Source of the DNA: Thermotogaceae bacterium
Lineage (GTDB): Bacteria > Thermotogota > Thermotogae > B21-G9 > HyVt-16
Reading direction: 5' to 3'
Assembly: GCA_011043375.1 (NCBI GenBank)
Contig: DQYP01000108.1
Span: 1 to 27,431 of the forward strand
DNA length: 27,431 nt
The notes below the pieces were generated by a model, which was not told the DNA's origin, did not search any database, and saw only the letters and a program-made list of their open reading frames with translations. A program made the translations under genes and the position numbers. This document shows positions 15,290-23,157 of this stretch, in pieces (the first letter of the stretch is position 1; each line of letters starts with the position of its first letter).

Positions 15290-16831
15290 TTATCTAACAA
15301 AGTTTAACACCTGTGAAAGATTTTCCGCTATTTCCTCTGCGATCATAGTTCTCTCTGAGTTTTCTGATGCATAAAATTCAGCGCTTAAACCATGCAAATA
15401 CACCCCGCAGACAGCCGCTTCCATGGGAGAAAGTCCTTGTGCCATGAATGAACCTATTATTCCACTCAAAACGTCACCACTTCCAGCCTTTGCAAGTCCT
15501 GTATTTCCTGTAACATTCAAAAAGGTTCCTCTGCCATCTGTGATTATCGTGGTACTTCCTTTTAAGACTAAGGTAATGTCATATTCGTTTGCAAACCCTT
15601 CAGCTGTTTCAACGAGATTTTCGCTTATCTCAAGCGTACTCTTACCAATCAACCGCGAGAATTCACCAAGATGTGGGGTTATAACGACGTTCGAAAAGTT
15701 TCTGAGTAAACTCTTATTTTTTGAAACGATATTGAGAGCATCCGCGTCCAAAACGGCAGGCCTTTCAGCAATATTTGGTAATAAATTTTCAACGAATTTC
15801 ACAGTTTCATCCTCCATCGAGATTCCAGGACCGATCACGATAGAGTCCGCCTTACTCACAAACTCCGAGATCTGAGTTATAGAATCCTCGTCGAAAAAAC
15901 CTCTTTTGGTCTTAATTGGTAGACTGACAACTTCCGGGATTTTACTTGTTACAACAGTATTGTACGGTTCTGGGACAACCGTATAAACTAAACCACATCC
16001 ACTTCTGAGAGCCCCTAAAGACACAAGTATAGGAGCGCCTGTGTATCTTTTTGAACCTGATACTATCAGTAATCTTCCAAAAGTCCCTTTATGTCCCCAT
16101 GAAGGTCTTGGTGGAAGCAAATTGCGCACTACGTTTTTGGTTACCAATTCTCTCTTTATAGAATCGGAATTTCTCACAGAGATCGGTATTCCTATGCTTG
16201 ATATCTTCAATTTTCCGACGTACTCGCGAGCTGGATAAATAAAAAGACCAAGTTTTGGTAATCCAAAGGTTACCGTTAAATCCGCTTTTACAGCCGTATT
16301 GTAGACTCTTCCATTGTCCGAATCAACACCCGTTGGTACATCGACAGCTACAACATATTTTCCGTATCTATTTATCAATTCAACTGCCTTAAGAATGTAT
16401 CCTCTCAAGGCACCGGCCAAACCTATTCCCAACATCGCGTCTACAACGACATCCGATCTTTTCAATTCATTTTCGATAAGGATCAGATCCTCAGAGGATT
16501 TCACTTCTTGTATCTCTATCCCCATCTTCTCAACAGCAAGGTAATTTGAGAGAGTTTCCTCACTCATTTTCTGAACATCACCAATTAAAATTACTTTTAT
16601 GGAATTTGTATAATCCAGCAGAGTCCTTGCAACAACCAAACCATCACCACCGTTGTTTCCAGACCCACAAAATATCAGAAAGCTTAGACTATTTATATCC
16701 TTTAACTCCTCTTCCAAAGCCATTACCACACTGATACCTGCTCGTTCCATCAACACTCGCCCATCTATGTGAAACTCTTCCATGGTTCTTTTATCAATTT
16801 TTCTCATTTGCTCAGAAGTTGCTATTTTCAT
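15290..16831 (-). CDS. nnr: Bifunctional NAD(P)H-hydrate epimerase / ADP-dependent dehydratase
   Basis: A 513-aa fusion that repairs damaged NADHX and NADPHX. The N-terminal YjeF_N epimerase domain (1-215) interconverts the R and S hydrates; its glycine-rich loop GSGNNGGDG is at 56-64 and the catalytic Asp region is at 131 (VVDAMLGIGL). The C-terminal ribokinase-like dehydratase (225-513) uses ADP to dehydrate the S form. It has HKGTFGRLLIVSGS (247-260), GPGIS (334-338), the conserved LDADALN (361-367), TPHLGEF (385-391), and the nucleotide-binding NTGLAKAGSGDVLSG (443-457). Both active sites look complete. GGAGGG precedes the ATG by 7 or so bases. The start overlaps the upstream membrane protein gene by 20 bases. 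Confidence 0.95.
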   Translation of the reverse strand: MKIATSEQMRKIDKRTMEEFHIDGRVLMERAGISVVMALEEELKDINSLSFLIFCGSGNNGGDGLVVARTLLDYTNSIKVILIGDVQKMSEETLSNYLAVEKMGIEIQEVKSSEDLILIENELKRSDVVVDAMLGIGLAGALRGYILKAVELINRYGKYVVAVDVPTGVDSDNGRVYNTAVKADLTVTFGLPKLGLFIYPAREYVGKLKISSIGIPISVRNSDSIKRELVTKNVVRNLLPPRPSWGHKGTFGRLLIVSGSKRYTGAPILVSLGALRSGCGLVYTVVPEPYNTVVTSKIPEVVSLPIKTKRGFFDEDSITQISEFVSKADSIVIGPGISMEDETVKFVENLLPNIAERPAVLDADALNIVSKNKSLLRNFSNVVITPHLGEFSRLIGKSTLEISENLVETAEGFANEYDITLVLKGSTTIITDGRGTFLNVTGNTGLAKAGSGDVLSGIIGSFMAQGLSPMEAAVCGVYLHGLSAEFYASENSERTMIAEEIAENLSQVLNFVR

Positions 16832-18233
16832 GTTTAACCCTCCTCGTTTTAGTTTCGAGATTTTCCAAAAGCCTCATGGCAATTTTGTATTCTATTCTTG
16901 CCTGATCTATCATTCCCAATTTTTCATACATGGCAGCAAGCTCTGCGTGAAGGGTAGGAGATGAAGGATTCTTTTTGAGCATTTTTCTAAAAAAATACAA
17001 TGCCATTTTTTTAAAACCGATTCTGCCAAATAAATTTGCTTTCAATCTCAAAGGCAGAAACGTTAAAATCACCACAAATAAAATAAAAGGCAGAAATACC
17101 AAAAACAATTTTAATAATTTTCTAAAATTGTGGTCTCTATCTTTAGAATCCGTTCTCTCAGGAACTCGTGCTGGGGCTTTCGAAAGAGACGATAAAATCA
17201 AAGATAATTTTGTAACGAATTCCGGAGTGTTTATATTTGAGATGAGTTTTTTCAAGGTTTCAAGCTCCGTCTCCTTGAGATTCACTTTATCTATGAACTG
17301 TGTCCTTATCGCCAACTCACTTAGCATGGATATCATCTGGTTTTTGAGCCTTTCTCGCTTTATCTTTAGGTTCTCCCAACTCTCCAAATAATTTGTCAAT
17401 TCTATTAGTTTCTTCGCCAATATTTCATTTGGAATATTGGAAAAATTCTGTGCAAAGGCATAAAGGGATTTTTCGAGAGAAAAATAAAGAGACAATTCCG
17501 CATATATCCCAATCAATTCGTTGTTTGGAGCTTCACCTTTCTTATTCAAGCCCTCTATCAAAAATTCCGAAAATTTCAAAGCTGCGATGTAATCAGTTTC
17601 GTCAAGATTCGAAAACTGCGCAGTGAAAGACCTTTCAAGCGTAAGGAAATCTACAGAAGAGAATACACCATATAAAAATCTTTTAAGATCGGTATCCAAA
17701 AGAGTTGGATCCTCAAGGGTAATCAACATCACAGGATAAACCAAAAGATCCGATCTATTCTCAAAAAACGAATTATAACCCGGTATTTTCCATAAGTATT
17801 TCACTCGCTTCAGCTTTTCTTTCACTTTCTCGTAATCCTTGTTATCGATACTATGAAAGAGATCATCTATATCTATTTTCAATTGTGGAAAAATATTGAA
17901 AACCAGTTTGAAATCTTCATCCAGTGATTCCTTAAGAATCAACAATTTCTTCCTGAAATTTTCCCAATCTTCCCTGGTAATCAGATCCATCAATTCTGGA
18001 TATCTATCTCCGTATTTCTCCAAAAGCCGGCGTTTTGAATACAAAGCACATGCAAAAACCTCTTCCTCCTTGGAGAGGCCTCTATTTTGTACTATGTATT
18101 TTATTAACTCTTCAACAGCTTTCTCAATAGTCTGGGGTGATTTACTGAGACTTTCAATTCTGTCAATTCGTACCTGCGCTAACCCGAAAGAAAAGATACA
18201 AATAAACAAAAATGTTAAGAACTTTCTAATCAT
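16812..18233 (-). CDS. Secreted/membrane protein with central helical repeats and TPR-like tail
   Basis: A 473-aa protein I cannot place in a named family. It begins with a Sec signal peptide (1-19, ending in FGLAQ), followed by about 350 residues of predicted helix with no Cys pairs, likely outside the membrane. One strong transmembrane segment spans 373-394, and a basic cytoplasmic tail follows. Residues 425-458 (PSSPTLHAELAAMYEKLGMI and onward) read as a single TPR-like unit. The layout resembles an envelope scaffold. The ATG has AGGAGG 12 bases upstream, slightly long. It is the first gene of a two-gene unit with nnr (20-base overlap) and is divergent from recJ across a 66-base gap. Confidence 0.8.
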   Translation of the reverse strand: MIRKFLTFLFICIFSFGLAQVRIDRIESLSKSPQTIEKAVEELIKYIVQNRGLSKEEEVFACALYSKRRLLEKYGDRYPELMDLITREDWENFRKKLLILKESLDEDFKLVFNIFPQLKIDIDDLFHSIDNKDYEKVKEKLKRVKYLWKIPGYNSFFENRSDLLVYPVMLITLEDPTLLDTDLKRFLYGVFSSVDFLTLERSFTAQFSNLDETDYIAALKFSEFLIEGLNKKGEAPNNELIGIYAELSLYFSLEKSLYAFAQNFSNIPNEILAKKLIELTNYLESWENLKIKRERLKNQMISMLSELAIRTQFIDKVNLKETELETLKKLISNINTPEFVTKLSLILSSLSKAPARVPERTDSKDRDHNFRKLLKLFLVFLPFILFVVILTFLPLRLKANLFGRIGFKKMALYFFRKMLKKNPSSPTLHAELAAMYEKLGMIDQARIEYKIAMRLLENLETKTRRVKHENSNF

Positions 18234-18254
18234 AATGATATTTTTCCTCCTAAG

Positions 18255-18263
18255 TGATATAAT
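18255..18263 (+). promoter_or_regulatory. Extended -10 promoter for the recJ operon
   Basis: TGATATAAT, a perfect extended -10 element, lies 37 bases before the recJ ATG. The expected transcript start near 18270 gives a leader of about 30 bases that holds GAGGG. The ribosome site of the divergent gene (AGGAGG, minus strand 18251-18246) lies just beside this element. Confidence 0.55.
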
Positions 18264-18299
18264 AACACTTGAAAGGTTAAATTTGAAAGAGGGTTGAGG

Positions 18300-21200
18300 A
18301 TGAAATGTGAATGGGTGGTGAAAAAACCTGACGATGAAGAAGTAGAAAAATTAGTGAGAGAACTGAATATATCAAGGTTGATGGCAAAGATTCTTATAAA
18401 CAGAGGTATAAGGGATTTAGAGGATGTCAGGTTTTTTCTTAATCCAAGGTATGAAGATCTTTTGGATCCTTTCTTAATGAAGGATATGGATAAAGCGGTA
18501 GATTTGGTATTGGAATTTCATAGAAATAAAGAACCGGTTGTCGTTTATGGCGATTACGATGTGGATGGAGTAACCGGTACTTATTTGTTGTGCAAAATCT
18601 TAGGTGATCTTGGCTGGAACATTGATTATTACATTCCCAATCGATTCGAGGAAGGATATGGTTTAAGCATCGATGCTATCGATGAAATAGAGAAACGAGG
18701 ATTCAGAAACATAATAACCGTCGATTGTGGGATAACTTCGATCGAAGAAATTAAATATGCAAAATCGAAGGGACTCAGGGTAATTATAACCGATCATCAT
18801 GAAGCCAAAGATATATTACCCCCAGCTGATGCAATAATCAATCCTAAGCGTCCCGATGATAATTATCCTTTTAAGAGTCTTGCAGGTGTAGGAGTAGTTT
18901 TCAAGTTGTTGAGCGCTTTAAGGCAAAAAGTGAACTTTTCATTTGATCTGAAAGATTATATAGACATAGTCGCAGTGGGAACAATAGCGGATATTGTTCC
19001 TTTACTTCATGAAAACAGGATAATAGTAAAAGAAGGACTCAAAAGAATACAGAACACTAAAAATCTGGGTTTGAAAAAGCTAATGGAAGCGGTCGGAATA
19101 TCAAACAAGAGTATAACGGCACATGATATTGGTTTTAGACTGGCTCCCAAACTCAACGCAGCTGGTAGGATTGATAGTGCAGGATCAGCTGTAGATTTGT
19201 TATTGTGTAAAGATGAAAACAAGGCACAGGTTTTGGCTGAGCAACTGGTGAAACAAAACTCCACGAGGCAAACCATCGAAAACGAAATATTCAGAGAAGC
19301 CCTGAAAATAATAAAAAAAGAGGGTTACGAGAAAGACAGGGTGATAATCGTTTCAAAGAAAGATTGGCATTCCGGTGTGATAGGTATAGTTGCCTCGAGG
19401 ATCCTCGCGAAGTTCTACAGACCAACTCTTTTAATTTCTATAGATTCCGACGGAATGGGTAAGGGTTCCGCGAGAAGTATCGAATCGATAAACTTAGTAG
19501 AGCTTTTAGCTTCCGCAGAGGACCTTTTCGAAGAATTCGGCGGGCATCCAATGGCCGCTGGTTTCACTATAAAGGCCGAAAACATCCCAAAACTTCGTGA
19601 GAGGTTAAACAAGAAATTAGAGAGTTACTCAAAAGAGTATTTCGTTCAAAGAATAGAAGTGGACTCCGAGATGTCTTTGGAGGAGATAAATGATTCGTTA
19701 TTAAATACCTTGGATATCATGAGGCCGTTCGGGCAAGGGAACAAAGAGCCCAGATTTCTGTTTAAAAATCTTCATGTTGAGCAAATAAGATTTTCAGGAA
19801 GCAACTCGGAACATCTGAGAATCACTGTTAGGAAAGGTGATAAAAGGTTCGAAGTTTTCGGCTTCAATCTATCTCCCAAACTTGAAGACTTTAAATACGT
19901 TAAACCATCTCTTCTAAAAGTAGACTTGGTAGGATCCATCAAAAAGTTTGAAAGCTATGGTATGACACACGTTTCGATAGTCGTCGAAGACATATTGTTC
20001 TACGTGGACCCGATATTCGAAGATGCCGAGAAAGACAAAAACTTTGTGTTTGAATTGGTTAGAAATTGGCGTAAAACCGTCGATAGGGAAGATGATGAAT
20101 CAAACCCAGAGGAAGTGTTTTTAGAGAGTCAAAAGTATTTATCCACGAAACACAGAGATATACATGCTGTGTTTGAAAAAGAACCGAATGTTTTGATATT
20201 GTTCTCAAATCCAAAAGTAAAATTGACAACTATGATCAGCAAGATTTCCAAGAACCTCATTGAAAATAAAAGGACATTGGTGTTGTCTCCAATAAATTCC
20301 AATTTATCCCAAACATTTAAAATTTTGAATCGCTTTTTCCCAAATCAAATGAGTTATTTTAATTCCATGACGAACGGTACCTCGAGAGATGACAAGATTT
20401 TGTTTTCAACGGTAACCTATCTCGTTGAAAAGCCTGAACTTCTGGAAAGCTTTGACACAATTATTTTGGATGAGCCCTATTATTTCTATGGTCTTCGTAA
20501 CGGTCATGATGTTTCCAAGACAATAGATTTACTAGACAGATGGTTGAAAAGTTATTCGAGATCAAAAGAGTTGTTTTTATTGGGGATACAGTATTCCAAA
20601 GAAACGATCAAATTCTTCGAAAGGGTATTTTCACCACAATTCGTTGTTAAAGAAGCCGTTAAAAAAAGAGAGATGGGATTGATTGATTCGAGAGATACGA
20701 AAGATAAATTGGAATATATAAAAAACACCGTTAAGGAGAGCAGATTCGTCATAATAATAACATCCTCACCCACGAATTCTGTTAACCTCGTTAAGAGTCT
20801 CGGTAACGAAATGGTTGATATATTCAAAAATGGCGAAATTGTCTTTTACAATGAATTTTTGAAATTATTCCAAATGAAGAAATTAGAAAGTTTATTGAAA
20901 AAAAATAGAATAAGAGTTTTGATATCCACTTTCTCAGTAACCGATTTCAATATAGATTGCGATAATATAAACATCATCTTCTATGATGCCCCAAGAATTC
21001 CCCAGGAATTGCTGCTTCCCATTTACGCACTGGATGGGAAAAGATCCCTAATAACTCACGTGATTTTTCATAGGAATGATATAAAGAAAAATTTAGAATT
21101 CTTGGATGCAATATTTCCGACTAAAAGAAAAATAATGGAAGTCTATGAGTATCTCGCTAAACACAAAAAGAATAATTGGGAAAAAATAAAAGAGATTCTG

Positions 21201-21440
21201 GTGAAAGAAAAACTTGTAGAATCCGATGCTTATTTTAAAATATATCGGAGCATCTTCACGGAGTTAGGATTGTTCAGCAATGGGAAGATTAAAGCATTGA
21301 AACCATCGGAAATTTCGAAGTCTAAAAGATATAGAGAGGGAATCTTAGAAAAAGCAGTTGTCAGCAACTTCGGTAAGAAACTATCCGAGGCATCACCACG
21401 TGGTTTGCTGAAAATAATAACAGACCCGGGGGTGTACTGA
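18300..21440 (+). CDS. recJ: Single-stranded-DNA exonuclease RecJ with long C-terminal helicase-like extension
   Basis: A 1,046-aa protein. Residues 1-565 form a standard RecJ 5'-3' ssDNA exonuclease: DHH domain with DYDVDG (85-90), VDCG (141-144) and DHHE (165-168); DHHA1 domain with HSGVIGIVASR (357-367) and the FGGHPMAAG motif (413-421); then an OB-fold (about 445-565). All metal-binding motifs are intact. Typical RecJ proteins are 550-800 aa. The extra about 450 residues contain pieces that look like a two-lobed superfamily 2 helicase with a lost P-loop (see the finding). A helical tail at 925-990 may be a winged helix. I chose ATG at 18300 since GAGGG stands 6 bases upstream; TTG at 18294 is an alternative. 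The stop is 1 base before the next gene. Confidence 0.93.
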   Translation: MKCEWVVKKPDDEEVEKLVRELNISRLMAKILINRGIRDLEDVRFFLNPRYEDLLDPFLMKDMDKAVDLVLEFHRNKEPVVVYGDYDVDGVTGTYLLCKILGDLGWNIDYYIPNRFEEGYGLSIDAIDEIEKRGFRNIITVDCGITSIEEIKYAKSKGLRVIITDHHEAKDILPPADAIINPKRPDDNYPFKSLAGVGVVFKLLSALRQKVNFSFDLKDYIDIVAVGTIADIVPLLHENRIIVKEGLKRIQNTKNLGLKKLMEAVGISNKSITAHDIGFRLAPKLNAAGRIDSAGSAVDLLLCKDENKAQVLAEQLVKQNSTRQTIENEIFREALKIIKKEGYEKDRVIIVSKKDWHSGVIGIVASRILAKFYRPTLLISIDSDGMGKGSARSIESINLVELLASAEDLFEEFGGHPMAAGFTIKAENIPKLRERLNKKLESYSKEYFVQRIEVDSEMSLEEINDSLLNTLDIMRPFGQGNKEPRFLFKNLHVEQIRFSGSNSEHLRITVRKGDKRFEVFGFNLSPKLEDFKYVKPSLLKVDLVGSIKKFESYGMTHVSIVVEDILFYVDPIFEDAEKDKNFVFELVRNWRKTVDREDDESNPEEVFLESQKYLSTKHRDIHAVFEKEPNVLILFSNPKVKLTTMISKISKNLIENKRTLVLSPINSNLSQTFKILNRFFPNQMSYFNSMTNGTSRDDKILFSTVTYLVEKPELLESFDTIILDEPYYFYGLRNGHDVSKTIDLLDRWLKSYSRSKELFLLGIQYSKETIKFFERVFSPQFVVKEAVKKREMGLIDSRDTKDKLEYIKNTVKESRFVIIITSSPTNSVNLVKSLGNEMVDIFKNGEIVFYNEFLKLFQMKKLESLLKKNRIRVLISTFSVTDFNIDCDNINIIFYDAPRIPQELLLPIYALDGKRSLITHVIFHRNDIKKNLEFLDAIFPTKRKIMEVYEYLAKHKKNNWEKIKEILVKEKLVESDAYFKIYRSIFTELGLFSNGKIKALKPSEISKSKRYREGILEKAVVSNFGKKLSEASPRGLLKIITDPGVY

Positions 21441-21441
21441 G

Positions 21442-21714
21442 ATGCGAGACGTCTTTCTTAAACTCAGAGTTGGAATGGTCTTCAGAGACGATATAGAGCT
21501 TTTCGAAGTTTTTTCAGCATTGAGAGATGAGGGGATATACGTCAGGTTGTTCCCATCTCCAAAGAGGCTTGCACCAGCATGTACTCTTCTTTTACTCATA
21601 CAATCGGAAGATTCTCCAAGGGTTTTTCAAATCTTAAGAGAATTACGTAGAGAACCAATTAAAATTCTTGAATTAGACGATGATGTAATATCACTTCATT
21701 TCAGAGAAAATTGA
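21442..21714 (+). CDS. DUF3343-like small protein
   Basis: A 90-aa soluble protein. The segment EVFSALRDEGIYVRLFPSPK with the following PACTLLLLI fits the pattern of DUF3343 proteins, which have a conserved (V)RLxPxPR...CG block. Here the Cys is kept but the Gly after it is Thr. That family has been suggested as a sulfur or selenium carrier, but no function is assigned here. It starts one base after the recJ stop and its end overlaps the RuvX frame region, so it is cotranscribed between two DNA-metabolism genes. Family assignment rests on a short motif only. Confidence 0.55.
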   Translation: MRDVFLKLRVGMVFRDDIELFEVFSALRDEGIYVRLFPSPKRLAPACTLLLLIQSEDSPRVFQILRELRREPIKILELDDDVISLHFREN

Positions 21715-21716
21715 AA

Positions 21717-22367
21717 ATGGGTAAAGTTTTGCTTGGAATAGATTATGGAAGGAAACGATCTGGGATCGCCGAATTGAACACCGATATAGGTTTCGTTAAA
21801 CCTCTCGGTGCTTTTAAAACTAATGAACTCATAAGGTTTTTACTTGAAAGATCCAACAGGTTCGATGATATAGTGGTTGGACTTCCACTAAACCTGAAAG
21901 GAAAATTCAGTGAGATCACTTTCAAAAGTGTGGCTTTTGCCGAAAAACTCCACAAAATTCTGAAAAAAAGAATCTTCTTGATCGATGAAAGGTTATCAAG
22001 TAATCAAAGTGAGTGGTTGTTCAAACAGAGTATGAGCAACAAAAGATTCAAGGATGTAAAAGATAAGTTCGCAGCCTCTTTAATATTGGAAAGTTTCTTT
22101 CAAAATCCTTCAATGGCATTTGAAATCGATATGAATTTCGATAGATTTCCTGAAAAACTCATAGAGGAAATTTTAGGAAAAAATGTGCTTGTAAGTAATA
22201 AAAAATACAAATTGGAGAATTGGATTGAAAAACCTGAGAGATTACTCTTTCAAACAAAAGATCCTTATTATTTCTACGTTCTCAGCAAAATGAACTTGAA
22301 AGCGTTGTTCTGTGATTTTGATGAGATTCCAAAGAAACTGATAGATGAATTTGATATAATAATCTAA
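21717..22367 (+). CDS. ruvX: Putative pre-16S rRNA nuclease / RuvX (YqgF), with C-terminal extension
   Basis: RNase H-fold nuclease of the YqgF/RuvX family, implicated in 16S rRNA 5'-end processing and structurally related to RuvC. The first 130 of 216 residues carry the family pattern: catalytic Asp9 (GIDYGRKRSG), VVGLPLN (53-59), DERL (90-93), and the last acid at 116 in KDKFAASLIL. Standard members are about 140 aa; here a further 85 residues follow with no motif I recognise, ending in an acidic, Ile-rich tail. I chose ATG at 21717, giving the family start MGKVLLGIDYG; a TTG at 21711 overlapping the previous stop (TTGA) is possible. The tRNA-Arg gene starts 1 base after the stop. Confidence 0.85.
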   Translation: MGKVLLGIDYGRKRSGIAELNTDIGFVKPLGAFKTNELIRFLLERSNRFDDIVVGLPLNLKGKFSEITFKSVAFAEKLHKILKKRIFLIDERLSSNQSEWLFKQSMSNKRFKDVKDKFAASLILESFFQNPSMAFEIDMNFDRFPEKLIEEILGKNVLVSNKKYKLENWIEKPERLLFQTKDPYYFYVLSKMNLKALFCDFDEIPKKLIDEFDIII

Positions 22368-22368
22368 C

Positions 22369-22444
22369 GCGCCTGTAGCTCAAGGGATAGAGCGCTGGAC
22401 TCCGGATCCAGAGGTTGCGGGTTCGATTCCCGCCAGGTGCGCCA
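22369..22444 (+). tRNA. tRNA-Arg (anticodon CCG)
   Basis: A complete 76-base cloverleaf with encoded CCA. The acceptor stem is GCGCCTG paired with CAGGTGC (one G-T wobble). The D-arm contains TAGCTCAAGGGATAGAGC. The anticodon stem CTGGA/TCCAG encloses the loop CTCCGGA, so the anticodon is CCG, reading CGG arginine codons. The T-arm has GCGGG-TTCGATT-CCCGC. The discriminator is G. It lies 1 base after the ruvX stop, so it may be released from a recJ-operon transcript; no separate promoter was evident. Its antisense strand is open reading frame for the end of the convergent transglycosylase. Confidence 0.97.
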
Positions 22445-23156
22445 TGAAATCAGAAGTATAAAGATACTGAAGGAGTATCGTTCCAAACAACAGGTTAGTC
22501 TTTATATCAAACAATTCTTCCACTTTCTTTTGTAGATTGAAATACCTTGCATTTATCCAACTGAAGGTTGGTTGCCAGATTTGCATCAAACCATATGCAG
22601 GAAACCTGTCGGTGATGATCTCATCGTCTCTCATCATCTTATAGATCCCGTTGGGATTGAAAGCAAAAGGATTAAAAGATGATTCCCTTTCAATTATTGC
22701 CAACAAGAGTTCCGGATCTATGTCTCTAATATTGAAAATCTTTGAGGTTCTACCAATTGTGACATCCAAAGTAGTATCCACAATCTTTTTACTGAGAGTG
22801 CTTTTATCTATCTCTGGAGGAATCGTTTTGTTGAGTTTTAACCTCCTAAACACATAATCCAAAAGTGGACGGTATTTTTCATCACGAGTTAAAGTTTTGA
22901 GTTCGATGTATTTGGTGATGACGAAAGTAACATATTTTTGATCGACAACAACTGAGTCTTGAGATTCAAAGAAGGATTGGCCAACATGATATCGAGCCAC
23001 TATATTCCTGTAGATGGCTATCTTCTTATTAAAAAAATAACCTTGACTGAGGAATGAAAGCAATGTTATCAAAGAAAACATCAGTAAAATAAAAACAGCC
23101 TCCAAATTAGAGGCTTTACTTATCTTGCGATATCTTTTTTTATGAATCCTTTTCAA
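22380..23156 (-). CDS. Lytic transglycosylase-like (SLT) protein, C-terminus truncated at tRNA-Arg
   Basis: A 258-aa reading frame. It has a basic N-terminus, one transmembrane segment (19-38) and a periplasmic part. From about residue 143 it contains an SLT/lysozyme-like fold of the kind that cleaves peptidoglycan glycan strands. The catalytic Glu region is IIERESSFNP (E158), and AYGLMQIWQPTF (187-198) is the conserved GLMQI block, followed by NLLFGTILLQYLY. The usual downstream AYNAG block is absent. Instead, residues 238-258 are read from the complement of tRNA-Arg and the stop lies inside the tRNA D-arm. The gene is therefore likely 3'-truncated and perhaps inactive. The start TTG is 1 base after the preceding stop, with GTGATC upstream. 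Last gene of a three-gene envelope operon. Confidence 0.75.
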   Translation of the reverse strand: MKRIHKKRYRKISKASNLEAVFILLMFSLITLLSFLSQGYFFNKKIAIYRNIVARYHVGQSFFESQDSVVVDQKYVTFVITKYIELKTLTRDEKYRPLLDYVFRRLKLNKTIPPEIDKSTLSKKIVDTTLDVTIGRTSKIFNIRDIDPELLLAIIERESSFNPFAFNPNGIYKMMRDDEIITDRFPAYGLMQIWQPTFSWINARYFNLQKKVEELFDIKTNLLFGTILLQYLYTSDFMAHLAGIEPATSGSGVQRSIP

Positions 23157-23157
23157 A

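Noticed and set aside
22380..22444. Antisense coding region over the tRNA as a genuine functional peptide end
   Set aside because: The tRNA sequence is fixed by its own structure, so the reading there is incidental; kept only as evidence of truncation.
22463..22479. GATACT/AGTATC hairpin just after the tRNA
   Set aside because: 6-bp stem without a T-run on the plus strand, and it lies inside the transglycosylase frame on the minus strand.
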